Shown here: positions 37,227 to 48,500 of the stretch, piece after piece | How the letters are laid out: every line of letters starts with the position of its first letter | Position numbering within the stretch: the first letter of the stretch is position 1 | Source: Ifrita kowaldi | Taxonomy: Eukaryota > Chordata > Aves > Passeriformes > Cinclosomatidae | Direction of reading: 5' to 3' | DNA length: 64,000 bases | Assembly: GCA_013398055.1 (NCBI GenBank) | Contig: VZRS01014475.1 | Coordinates: forward strand, 1,139,859 to 1,203,858 | The notes under the pieces: model-generated | Databases searched by the model: none | What the model saw: the letters and a program-made list of their open reading frames with translations, nothing else | Told to the model about the DNA's origin: nothing | Position numbers and translations under genes: made by a program

Positions 37227-38039
37227 GAGTTCAGCATTGCAAAGATTTCAAAAGATGTGGCCTCAGGTGTCTGTGGGCAGGTAGTGGGAGACATGCAACA
37301 AGATTTTACTCTTTAAAAGCTGCAAGGGAGCAGAAAAGCACCTTCATACATACAGCTTAACAAAAAGAGAGGGGTAATAAAGCCAAAACTTCTTTGTTGA
37401 AATAAGAGGTGAAGGAAGCACGGTCTGTGGGAAAATGTCATCTGAGTTTTTACTTCAGTCACCAGCCTGTGTGTATTTTTAATCTGGGTCCTGGAGAATT
37501 AAACAGGTCTAAGTTTCTGTTCTGTGTCACTTGATAAATGAGTCTCTGTTGCGTAGAACTAAGTGCCCCCAAGAGATGGGAGACATGGAGGCAGGGATCC
37601 TGCAGAGGGTGATCTTCAGATAACCCTGCTGGAAGATGCTGTGATGACAAAGGAAGACAGCAGATATATTGAAGGTACTCTGTTGAAGTGGAAAACCGAG
37701 TTAGTAGATGCAGAAACTCATTTTTCTGCAGGTTGAGTTGGAGACATGAACTTATATATAATGTCACAGATTCAAGCTCACTTGAACTGTCAGCAAAAGT
37801 CAACATGCACACAACTGCGATGCTGTTAGCAATGCATCAGTGAAACTGATTCCAGCTGATGGGGAGAGGTGGACTGAAGAGGCAGGGGTATGTCTCAGTG
37901 CCATGAGTTGCTCAGATGCTGCGTACCAGTACTATCCAGATAGCATAAGATAGAAAGAAATGAAATTTGAGTAAAAAGGACAAAATAATGGTATTGACAA
38001 GTCCCAGTTAAATAGGCCATGTAGGAAGACACATATCTC

Positions 38040-38265
38040 AAACCATGTGTTACGTGCTGACATGTGACCTTTGGTCAGGGGAAATTGTGAGGAGAAATCT
38101 CAGACCATTTACTATTTCACATGATGAAAGGAAAGAACGTGCGTGCGACATTCAGGTAAAATGAACAGTCGGCACAAAGTCTGTTAAGATTGAAGCCACT
38201 TTTGTTTCGTAAGTGCTCCTGTTTAAGGCTGTGATACAAGGTAGCTGTCTGTGCACGTTGTAAGT
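38040..38265. promoter_or_regulatory. Candidate regulatory block with a TGACC-TTT-GGTCA palindrome
   Basis: Seven CpGs occur in about 225 bases (including ACGTGCGTGCGAC at about 38139-38151) within CpG-poor DNA. TGACCTTTGGTCA at 38065-38077 is a perfect palindrome of nuclear-receptor half-sites with a 3-base spacer and also contains the TGACCTTTG word bound by orphan receptors of the COUP-TF/HNF4 class. ACGTG and CATGTG words lie just before it. No open frame of note. Regulatory role is inferred. Confidence 0.33.
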
Positions 38266-38986
38266 GTTAAGAAAGCTCTCTCTAAATGAAAACTTAAAAG
38301 CTTCTGATTCAGCATTTCGCTTTCTCCTTAGGAGTTCAGTTATATTACTGTATTAATGATAGAAAAGAATAATTAGTGGAAATGTCTTTGTGAACGCTTA
38401 AAAATAAAGAAGTGGAGAGTCCATTTGTTACTGTGTATATACTTCTTGATGAAGAGATATATGCTCAAGTTATTACTTTTACAGGACAAATCCCTAATAT
38501 TCAAGAAAAGCAATGATGCAACACATATAAAGTGCATAAATATAATGGAATTGCCAAAACTATATTCAGGAGATGTCCTTAATATAAAACTCTATTAATT
38601 TGGTAAATGAATAGAAGGTTGTACCCACTACATTGAGGAGGCAAAATTACGGGAAAAAGTAATTGTGAAACTGGGTCAATGGAGCCTTATGAAGATTAAA
38701 GATGAACAATAGAGCTGAATTTAAAAGAGCCTTAGTACTTAGTTTCAGATTCTGATATTTACATCTTAATTTCTACTTCAGCTCCTCATTTCTGACTACC
38801 TGACAACAGGGAGTTAAGAGATGCAAAGGTGTCTTGGAGACAGGATTTCTGAAATAACTTGGAGGTCCATGAAAACTAGGGAGGACATGATAAAAAAAAC
38901 CAAACTAAAACCCCCTATCTTGAGATAACTGAAACTTTATTAGTGTGTTTTACTAACTTTAGAAACTGTTAATCATAGTGGACTAA

Positions 38987-39230
38987 GTCATAGTCAGAGT
39001 CACGCAGATTGGAAAAGACCTTTAAGATCATTGAGTTGGACTGCCAAGTCCACCACTAAACCATGTCCCACTCTGCCACATCTGCACATCTCTAAAATGC
39101 CTTTAGGGATGGTGACTCAACCACTTCCCTGGGCAGCCTCTTCCAGTGCTTGGCAACCCTTTTGGTGAAGAATTTTTTCTTAATATCCAATCTAAACCTC
39201 TCTGGTGCAACTAAAACCTCCCCTGTTGAA
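38987..39230 (-). mobile_element. CR1 LINE 3' end fragment, minus strand
   Basis: On the + strand the text is the reverse complement of a CR1 3' end: GATTGGAAAAGACCTTTAAG (39009-39028), CTGCCAAGTCCACCACTAAA (39041-39060), CACTTCCCTGGGCAGCCTCT (39122-39141) and GGTGAAGAATTTTTTCTTAA (39164-39183), then TCTAAACCTCTCTGGTGCAA. This order and wording are characteristic. About 240 bases remain. Confidence 0.92.
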
Positions 39231-39971
39231 ACTGAAGGCTTGAATGGGAGAAGTAACTGGAAGGTACTTAAGCAGTGAAGGTAATTAGCAGGGGAGTTAC
39301 AGAAACAACAAAGCCAGTGAGTTACCTGCTGCTTTCTGTGCAGTCACATTTGGTGCCAGAGCACGGCTGGCTGCATGTTAGTCCGGCACATCAGTCTCGT
39401 CTTCCCAATTCTATTCACTAATATTTAGAAATCCAAATATAGGCAGATAAAAGCAAGGCAGGAGAAAACTCCCAGGTTAGTGAAAGGAGGTGTTTCATTA
39501 AAGGAGACCCAAGAGGCTGTTCCTGCCATCAGTCAGAGTGCTCTCTGGGAGCCCCTGCCTGAGGGTGCCTGTGCAGACCCACTCAGGGTTGGGCAGCTCT
39601 GCCCTCTCCCAGCTGTCCCCACCAGCTGTGCTGTGTTGGGTCAGTTCTGAGCCACGGGCACTGAGCTTTTTTGGGGGTACCTGTGTCAAGTACAGCTCTC
39701 TCAAGCACAGGGTCTCTGTGTGTCGATGAGTCAGGAGCTGCTTACTGGGTTTGCTATTCAGCGCTTGGGTAGAAGCTATGTTTAAAAATATATCAAATAA
39801 GTGCAGAGGAGCAGGGTTTAAACAAGCCAGTTTTGGCACAAAGATTTATTGAAAAAGGATTTATTGAAAACTTAGGAAGAAGAAAAAGTAGGAGAGTGCA
39901 GTTCTGAAACATTTTTTTAATGAGGGAAGGAGCAAAAGACAGAGTTCAAGATGTGTTTGTACTATAGTCTG
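39231..39971. other. Non-coding DNA between two CR1 tails
   Basis: A GC-richer patch at 39510-39740 carries opposed frames of 63 (+) and 113 (-) codons with no known similarity. Two near-identical GATTTATTGAAAA words sit at 39842-39854 and 39860-39870. I see no gene; an unrecognised old repeat is possible given the repeats on both sides. Confidence 0.55.
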
Positions 39972-40071
39972 GGGCACATGGTGTGACCCTTGGGGATGGT
40001 CAGGGCCAGAAGCTGGATTCAGTGATCCTTGTGCATCCCTTCCAACTCAGAATATTCTGTGATTCTGTGAA
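39972..40071 (+). mobile_element. CR1 LINE 3' tail, plus strand
   Basis: GGTGTGACCCTTGGGGATGG (39980-39999), then GTCAGGGCCAGAAGCTGGAT and GATCCTTGTGCATCCCTTCC (40024-40043), then AACTCAGAATATTCTGTGAT and TCTGTG, which is a typical CR1 3' UTR with its terminal ATTCTGTG repeat. Only the last 100 bases are present. Confidence 0.9.
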
Positions 40072-40480
40072 AAGCTCAAGCTTTTGAGGTGGTGCTTGGG
40101 ATAATAAGAAGCTGGACTTGATCTTACAGTGGCTCCCTTCCATCTCTGTGACCTTTGGACCTACGTGTGAAGACGCGCTGCGCACAATGAATACTGGAGC
40201 ACCAAGCTGATAAAATAAATCATTAGTATTTCACTGCCTCTGTGGTGGCTGGAGAGAGTTTGTTCCAGCGGAGAGCCCAGCTGTGGGAGTGTATCTGTTC
40301 TCCTGGAAGTTGAGGACGTGGAGGCACTTAAATGTGGTGTGTGAAAGGACAGGTTGCTTTTACTTAGGAATTTTTCTGTGCATAACTGATCTCAGAAGTG
40401 AGAGGCTTTTTAAAAGTCATCCTAATTTCAAAAACCTGATTGAAATAAAAGATTATGATTTTGTAAACAATCATATTTTG

Positions 40481-40520
40481 TTTGCCTAAATGCTAGTTAT
40501 TTTTCCTAAATGCTAATTAT
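40481..40520. repeat. 20-base tandem duplication
   Basis: TTTGCCTAAATGCTAGTTAT is followed immediately by TTTTCCTAAATGCTAATTAT; 18 of 20 positions agree. The TAATTAT core created in the second unit resembles a homeobox site. Confidence 0.85.
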
Positions 40521-41380
40521 TTTATTTATTTGTTACTGTCTCTGCAACCTAGCTGCCAGACAAGATGCTGAATGGGTTGTGGGTTTCATTGTTCCTTCTC
40601 CTGCAAGAGGTGATAAAGTTCTGGTTTGTGTGGAGGTAGATGTTGCAGCCATTGGAACTGCTATCTGAAGAGTCCTTTAAAGCAGTGTTAAAGCAGAGAA
40701 GATGTGAAATAAAGATCCTTTTCTGGGATGTTTTTCTGCTTTAGAGAAGAAGATTGTAAGAAGTGCCTGACTTGTTTTCTGTTAAGAGAGCTATGCTTTA
40801 GCTTCTCATATTTTTCTGTGCCTATTGTCCGTGACAACAATACCCATTTTTCAGTTTAATGAGGATTAAAACTCCTGCCAGTTTTGTTTAAAAGAAAGAA
40901 AATCTTGAAAATATATTTCCTGTGAGGAGTGCAGATTCTGTGTGAGTCATTTTATATTGACAAACTTTTCTCTTTGAGTGTGGATAGGTAAATGTTTTAT
41001 GCACTTAGCTCTTCATTATTTTAATATAAATTTCTACTTCAGTATTTGAAGTTCTTTTTCTCTTTTGTTTTTCCCCATGCTAGATGGAAGATACGTACAG
41101 TAACTTTGTAATACAGTTATTTGGACTTCCAGTTCCACTGTACTTCCAGATACATATAGTCATAAATGCAGATTACACATTGTAGTTTTCAAGAGAAAAA
41201 AAGTGAATTTTGACAATGTTGTGGTGTTCCTTTTAGACAAAGTCAGTAGCTCTCCTCAACCTAATTCCGTAATGGTGTTATGGTAATCTGATCATCAGAC
41301 TGCCAAGGGAAAAGAATCTTACAGAACCATGTTATGTGGGAACTAATGAGTGAGAAACTTAAGGGGATTGAGTTGCTCTT

Positions 41381-41440
41381 ACAATTACAGGTAATTACAA
41401 TGAATGAATTAATTACAATTAATTAGCTACGTAATTGGGA
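41381..41440. promoter_or_regulatory. Cluster of homeobox-like TAATT motifs
   Basis: AATTAC, TAATTAC, TTAATTAC, TTAATTAG and GTAATTGG occur in quick succession. Such clusters are bound by homeodomain proteins, but they also arise easily in AT-rich DNA; the call is weak. Confidence 0.25.
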
Positions 41441-42418
41441 TTCACGGACATGACAGTAATATGGTTATTTGTAAAACAAGCACACAAAGCCATCTTCTCT
41501 CCAAATCCATTTAAAAATCTGGAAATGATTTAGTTGGTATTATTAAGATTATATCCAGGCTTAATTTCTACCTTTAATCTGCTGTGTCCTCAAAGTATTA
41601 GAGGCTTTTTGATACACTGTGATCTCCCACACTGTAAGATTTAAAAAAAAGCCATTATGCTCATTTTGTGTTTATGTAAGGCCACAGATGCTCACAGTTA
41701 GCTGGATATTGCCTTGTTTCTAGAAATTCTTCAGTGAAATTAGATAATAAACTGAACAGAACTCGATTGCAAAGGAGTTGAATGTGGTTTATCTTATTGA
41801 ATTCACTGTAAGATTTCATAGGAGGGGATTCATACCTTAATTCATTAAGATTTTATTAATTCTTTCAGAATACCAGGAAATTAAAATAACAGAACAGTAG
41901 GAGTAGCTTTGGGTGAGCTGATTTGGACAATTAAAGGTGAGAGGTCTCAAGAAAACTTTATGCTCTATATATGATTTATGCATGGTTTAGCTTCTTAGAC
42001 ACAATTATAAAGCAGCAAGTGTTTTCTAAATGTGCCTTCTTAGACTGTAGTGTTGTAGTGTTTACAATTCACAACATTCTCCCTAGGTATCCAGGAGGAA
42101 CTGTGATGTTGTTGCAGTGTAGTAGAGAATTCTGTAGTGGCTTTACAATGCTAAACCTGATTCTTACCAGACTAATTCTGCAGTTTCCAATTACAATTAT
42201 CAATAGCATTTAAGGCCTGTTGCTACTGCTGAGTAGTTACCCGAAGCTAATAACTAAACACCAAATGTGAGTTTCAGCATACTAAATAAATATAGCGTTG
42301 ACTAATTAACTTTTTGAACAAATTCCTATCTTGTGCTGCTAAAGAATATCCGATGGTCTTTCAATAGTAGGTTCCTGGTTTGTTAATGAGAGCCGTATTT
42401 CTCTTGATTTTCTTTGTC

Positions 42419-42535
42419 ATTGAATCAGAGAACGGTTTGAGTTGGAAGGGACCTTTAAAGACCATCTAGTCTTCCTGCCATGGGCAGGGGCACTTTTCAC
42501 TCGACCAGGTTGCTCAAAGCCCTGTTCAAACAGGC
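42419..42535 (-). mobile_element. CR1 LINE 3' tail, minus strand
   Basis: GAATCAGAGAACGGTTTGAG, TTGGAAGGGACCTTTAAAGA, CCATCTAGTCTTCCTGCCAT, GGGCAGGGGCACTTTTCACT and ACCAGGTTGCTCAAAGCCCT follow in order, the reverse complement of a CR1 3' end of the subfamily with a GGGACCTTTAAAGATCATCT-like text. The sequence after about 42535 up to 42620 is GC-rich but no longer clearly CR1. Confidence 0.92.
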
Positions 42536-44989
42536 CCTCGGACTCCCACAGGGACCTTGCAAGCCTCACCCTCCTCACGGCATGTGGCAACTGCTGCTGC
42601 TGCTGGCATTGGCTTCCCACTACTTCCCAAACTAGTGCTTTTCTCTGCTAACTCTATTGAACAGCTGGAAGTTTATAATAAGATCCAGCTAAAAGAATGT
42701 AACTTCTAAAGTCAGCAATAATATGACATCGTTATTCATAACAACTCATTCCCAAAGGTGTTCCTGCCCCTTTTCCAACAAAGAGCGAAAACTTAAAACA
42801 AATATATTTATTTCCAGATTTATCAACCAAATCTTCATCATGACTGTATATTACTCTCAGTTTTTTTATATGAAGAACAATAAAAATTATGAGTTTTGTG
42901 GGAAAGAACAAGTGACTGTAAATAATAGTGTCTTTTCTAAAGAAGGACACCAGGTATTTTATGCTTTTACATTTGCTGGTGCTCATCCTCATATGTAATG
43001 AGTAATTTTAGAGGGAAATAATTGTATTTAGGATCTTTCATCATGGTGATTTTCAAAGAATTTATTTCTCTCTTTTATTATAAAAAATAAATAAGAAGGA
43101 TGTTAAAAAACAACCAGTTTCTCATGAGTCTGTAATCTGAAACTCTAATATAATGTTGCCAAATGTTGGCTGATGGTCTTTAATCTTTCATACATCTGAG
43201 TGTCTTTTTTTTCTTCCATTAAAACAAGCTCGCTAGAATGAGATGAAATGTGTTAAAAGCTGCAAGTGGAGATCATGCATCTATACTACACATACAGGAC
43301 CCCAAAAAAGCGAAATTTTTGTGTTTACATCTATACTGAGTACCCTATGATACACCACAAGAAATTCATTTCAATACTCAGTTATTTTATCTTGCCTCTG
43401 GGAGCTTGGATTGTGGTCCACCGTGCTCATTAATTTCTGATGCTTTTGTGGTTCCTTCAGCCCTGTGGAACTTAGTGGTTGAGCAGTGCTTTATGAAATA
43501 CTGTTGTTGTTGTTTAAAAGCCAAACTTCTGATGTGTTCTAAAAAAATAATAAGCAGGGTAGTGAAAGCAGAGTATGAAAATAAGGCTGTTTCTTGAGCT
43601 ATGATACTATTATTTGGATAAAGATTTTTTTAGCATTTATATTTACTGCTCTGAAAAAAAGAAGAAAAACAAAACTTGGAAGTTAAATGTTAGCAAGTGT
43701 CTCACAACTGAAGTCATAACATCTGTTCAACACAGTTTTAGACTTTAAATTGTGGATTTCTCCTTTTTTTCTTGCTTAGATTTGCCCCTGTAGAGAAAAT
43801 TGCTGCAAGTTCATCCAGCTGTTATTCCAGAAATAGATAAATTAAGTCCTTCCCATTTGTTGAGCAAATGTCAAATTTACAGAGATCTGGGCTCATTTCA
43901 CAGTGTATGTAAATCTGCAAAGAAATATTTTGACTTCTACTACCAAATAAATATTTTTTATTAACATAAATGAAAAATTTTTTGTTCATACAACAATACT
44001 TTGGCAATCCTATTGGTTGTATACTTATCTTAAGTTATGGTTCACAGGTGTTATCTTACTGGAAAGATATAAAAAGAGTTTTCCTGCAGTTCCCGTGGGA
44101 AGTTTATGTAGCAGTAGGAAATGGAAGGCAGATCTCTGGAATGAAACTCCTTGTGCTGTGCAGTAACCCTTTCTCTCTGTGTAAGAATGAAGGATGCCAG
44201 AAGGGATCTGGTGCCTACAGGCAAAGCAGATTATTTGATGTGTTAAAGAAAACATCAGTTCTAGAAAACAAGACATGGAATTTCCCTCTGCAAAGATTAG
44301 CTCAGGTATTTTTCTCCCATTGTTAGGCTCTTGGTTTACCTTCTGGCATCCAGTAATATCTACTAAAGATTTTATCCCAAGATCTCAGTAGTACTTGTCT
44401 CATGTCTTAAAGATTAACCAACCCAAACCTCCAAATATATTTGGCATGTTAATTTTTTTGAGACATGTAAAATTGCTAAATTTTATTCCAAGTATTTTTT
44501 CAAATAATTTTGTCAAAATGTAGAAAGACATGAATTCTTCTTTCTTTCCTTCAAATACCATTGTCTTATCTTGTAATTCTAAGATGATGTTTGAATAGGA
44601 TTATTTAAAAGGAAAATTAGACTGATACAGTCTTTTAGATGTTAATCCTACGAAAGCTACTGCCTTTGAAGTTTTTTCTGAGTGAAATCTCACCTCTTCC
44701 TAACACACTGCTTGTTTTAAGAGAGAAGTAATTTCATATCAAGCATTCTAAAAGTGAACTTCTTTGTTATTTTTAACTGCCAGATTTTTCTAGGTCCTTT
44801 TCCATACTAGAGAAGTTTCTAACCTTAAGGCAAGATGGGGACAGATGCCTTTGAATGAGCAAGTAGGAACAGGGACTTAAATGTTCCTGTATCATCCTGC
44901 CAAGTGTATAACCTCATGCAGTTAGATAAGTCTGAGGGCCTTGAGGAAACATTGGTTTATGGTAGATGTTAAGCTGATGCCCTGGCTCC
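42536..44989. other. Unique non-coding DNA
   Basis: No gene is supported; frames of 83-118 codons near 43970-44326 occur on both strands and show no known domain. The first 85 bases are GC-rich and may be an unrecognised continuation of the CR1 or its neighbour. The rest is AT-rich. Confidence 0.6.
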
Positions 44990-45540
44990 AAAATGTCTTC
45001 CTAGGCGAGGTGCCCAAAAGAGGGGCAGCTGTGGGGCACAGAGGGCTTTGCCTGAGCCCCATGCCCACCTCGGTGTGGGATCCAGCCTGAAGCAGGCACC
45101 GCTGCACCCGGGGTTTTAGCAGGGTGTGTGTGAAAGCTTCACAGCTGAAGATCTTCTCACTTACCAGGTGATGCTGATACACTGTCTGACAAGATCTTGC
45201 TTCTGTGAGTGAAGCGGCGCTTGATCCTCTGAAGCTCAGGCTCAGCAGGAGATGCTCTGTTCAAGGCTGCGGCGGAAAGCGAGGCACTTTGCTTGTTCCA
45301 TGACAGGTGTGTTTTTCCCTGTGTGAGAGGCAGCAGTTGGGAGATCCTAATGAGCTGGGAGCTCAGCAAGAGATTGTGTGAATCAAGAGCTCGTTTGTTG
45401 CAGTGGCAGATGCTGCTTCTGCGAGCAGCAGACATGATTACTGTCTGGATGGCCTTAAGATGTGACAAGTGTTATCTGCCTGGAAATTTGTCATGCTTGA
45501 CCCCAAGCAAAGACAGACTAAAGCTTGTCAAATAGGGATA
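44990..45540. promoter_or_regulatory. GC-richer block with raised CpG, candidate regulatory element
   Basis: At least eleven CpGs occur between about 45000 and 45425, far more than in the flanks. The block includes AAGCGGCGCTTG (45212-45223), a perfect 6-base-arm palindrome, GCTGCGGCGGAAAGCGAGG (45267-45285), E-box words CAGGTG (45165-45170) and CAGCTG (45026-45031, 45142) and a GAGCTGGGAGCTC stretch. Opposed frames of 103 (-, 45157-45468) and 80 (+, 45293-45535) codons lie in it without known similarity. It could be an enhancer, an unannotated exon or an old repeat; the first is favoured because no repeat signature is visible. Confidence 0.33.
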
Positions 45541-48500
45541 GCCTACAGATGTGTTGGCTGCTTATCATCCAAAATCACAGAGAGTTTTTTATTAAAAATA
45601 GAGAAGAATGAGAAACGGTTCAGTTGTTATGACTCTGAAATGCTCAGTCAGGCTTAATTGCCTTTATGTGTAACAAACCTGTGGAATAAATGGGATTTTT
45701 AGGAATTTAATTGCGTGTTTATTTTCAAGAAAGGGATTTTATTAATTGGTGTTGCAAAAGGAAAAAAGTTAAAAATTCAATGAAGTTCACCTGGCTGTTA
45801 AGTTTTGCATTGTCCTTTTTTAGAGTTTCCTGAGAATTCTATCTTTCAACATACTATTTTTGGCTTGGGAAAACCTCCACATACCTAATTCTAGCTGCAG
45901 TTAGTTTAATAAGGGAAACTTCCTATCTTCCAAGTGGTGTTGAAGATTCTGGCCACACATTTGAAAAAGTTGGTTGAGGTATGATGCACCTGTTGTTTCT
46001 TGTTACATACCCATACCCGGAGGAAAAAAAGTAATGTAAGAGATAAGTACATCAAAGATAATATGGAGTTCCTGTTATTCCTTCTAACTCACACAGGCAA
46101 CTTTAGTCTAGAAGACCAGGAATGACACACCATTTTTTTAATTACTATGACACCTGAAAAGCTTTTATGGACAATGGGATGCTTAGTTCTGTTCAGTTGT
46201 TAGTGTGGTGCCTGTGGCCCTGAACTCCTAGTAGTCAGGTGGAAGACACAAAGTCAAGTAAGCTCTATTTCTTTTAAACAAAAAAAACCCAAACAAAACA
46301 AATGATCAAAAACCAAAACAAAAGGACAGAAGGATGGGTAAGGGAGACACATTAATAAAAAAGGCTGTGGAGCCTGCACAATGATAGGAGGAGTGATGCA
46401 TTTTGAATCAGGTAAAATAGTAGTGCTCCTTTATTTCTTCTCTTTAGCCTGTAATAGCCAAACTGAGACGAAGATGTTTTCAGGCAGGGAATATATGCTG
46501 TGTTTTCAAGGCAGACTGCTCTGCTTCCTCAAGCCATGTCACAATATAATATTTTTGTGTCACCTCAAAATCTTCTTTTAAATTTTCCAAAAGTTCTAAT
46601 GAAGGAAATAGTTTCCATGATAAAAGTCAGTTAGGGTTAACATTATTCTCTGTGCTTCTGATTTTGTTCTCCTGTTGTTTTCAATTTTAGCATAGCCCTT
46701 CAGTGGCAATATCAGAACTTTTACTTGACTACTTCAGTTTTTCTGCCCTCTAGATAGAATTTTTCTTCTGGACCTTGTTTTATCTTTGTATCACATACAT
46801 TATTTGCACAGGACATTTTTACCTCTACTGATCTGAGGAGGAAAAATGAGTCTTATAATTAGAATAGCAAATCACAACATTGTTTCTGAAGTATTTATAT
46901 GTGGCTGTCACGAAATGGATATAGAAAAGTATTATCTATCAGTATTTACTTCCATTAAAAGTATCTATTGGTAGAGGGAGACTGATTTTCCATTGGAAAA
47001 TTGAAGCTTGAGAAAATATATAACTGGAAGCTAGATAATAATAGAAATTCTTGAGGTCTCCTACCTGTCCAGCATATTAAACCATACTTAGTGATCTCTG
47101 TCACTTTTAAAGTAACATATGTCTTGACAAAGTTTGGCTTGCATTGAATAAAACAACATAATATAGGCTTATATTAGACAGAGATCTGAATGCTTTCCAA
47201 AATTAATGTCAAAATGTGAAGAATCCTTGTTTTGTGGTTGTACAGGCAATTCCATATCATTTTACATATTCATCTGGATACATATATACATATGTGTGTA
47301 TCATGCTGGTAAACATCAAGATTTTGAAAGGTGATCATGGAATATCAGTGACTTACCTTGCTGTCCACTGCCCAGATTAGCAGTAAGTCCTGAGCGATAG
47401 TTAAAAAATCCCCTGAATTTTATTTAGATACATATTTAAAGACAGATTTTAAAAAATTTACAAGCTACTGGAAAGTACATGAAAGACATGAGTCATTAGA
47501 GATAGTAGTGCACTACATATTGAAACTGACATCTTATGTTACTACTGCCTTTGTATGTGAAGGTAAGTAAATATGTTTTTCTTCATATGCCACTGTGGGA
47601 ATAACTAAAGCAGCTGTCCAGTGATCACACTGCTAGAGGTAATAAGATAATTATTTCATGAAGATTGTCACAGCTAACAGCAAGTAGACTGCAATGCACA
47701 AAAACTAAAAATAAGTTCTTCAGGTGTGACAATAATTAATGAAATGTCAGTTTAATGATGGTTGAGTCTCAAAAGGTTTGCTTTGTTGTTTGGGGTTGGT
47801 TTTAAATATTGTTAATTTGTTGTTGAGCTTCCCTGAAAGTACCTGAATATATCAAACTAATATGTCTTTCACACACAAATATATGTATTGGATTGATGAA
47901 AATAGTACAATTGATGAAACAGAGAATGGAAAAAAAAGGACTTGTCATAGCGTGGGAGGAAAGATCTGGGCAGGGAAGAAGACACCACTTATGGAATACA
48001 TTTACCTGTAATTATGTGAGCCATAGAGGCTGAAATGCATTGCTGTATCACAAAATGAAAGGGTAGGCAATGAGCCTGTGTGGAAAAGAATCACCCAGGA
48101 GTAATTTTCTCTATTTCTTGTTTGAGAACTCTAGACAGTACAGTGGGGTGTTGGAATTGCCTGTGAAGTTTATTACAACATCTTGTTTTGTGTAAAAAAA
48201 AAAAGGTAATATTTTCCCATCTATTTGTTTAATATATCACAAGAATCTCTGAGAGACAGAGATGTAGAAGACTCCCATAATGCATTCAGCCTTATATAAA
48301 ACCATGAAGTTAAATCATTATGCTGTATTAAATGCCACAGTCTCGAGTAATTTCTCAATATATTTGTAAGTTATGAGACTGGAGTGTGTAATTAAGCAAC
48401 TGTCTAGGAGAATGAAAAGTTATAAGATACGTTTTTTTTTTTTGTAAAGGCTTAGTGTAGTGAAGCTTCTATTATACTATTCTCTAATAGTAACTCTTAA

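Larger units (their letters stand above)
36623..38986. other. Unique non-coding DNA with a strong hairpin and a CpG-bearing block
   Basis: No gene is supported; the 117-codon minus frame (37459-37812) shows no recognisable domain. An A-rich purine tract (36630-36670) follows the CR1 tail. A long imperfect palindrome is at 37174-37226 and a CpG-bearing block with a nuclear-receptor-like palindrome at 38040-38265, both given separately. Confidence 0.6.
40072..42418. other. Unique AT-rich non-coding DNA
   Basis: No gene is supported. A 20-base unit is tandemly duplicated at 40481-40520. The segment 41381-41440 contains five TAATT cores in about 55 bases and is listed separately. Otherwise AT-rich and featureless. 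Confidence 0.6.

Noticed and set aside
37459..37812. 117-codon minus-strand reading frame
   Set aside because: The translation resembles nothing I recognise, and frames of this size occur by chance in 64 kb on six frames.
39349..39364. TTTGGTGCCAGAGC, resembling a retroviral primer-binding site
   Set aside because: No LTR ends just before it and no retroviral coding sequence follows; the match to tRNA 3' ends is partial.
42536..42620. Continuation of the CR1 tail with a (CTG)n-like stretch
   Set aside because: The wording no longer follows a CR1 3' end and only four to five CTG-type units are present; left unassigned.
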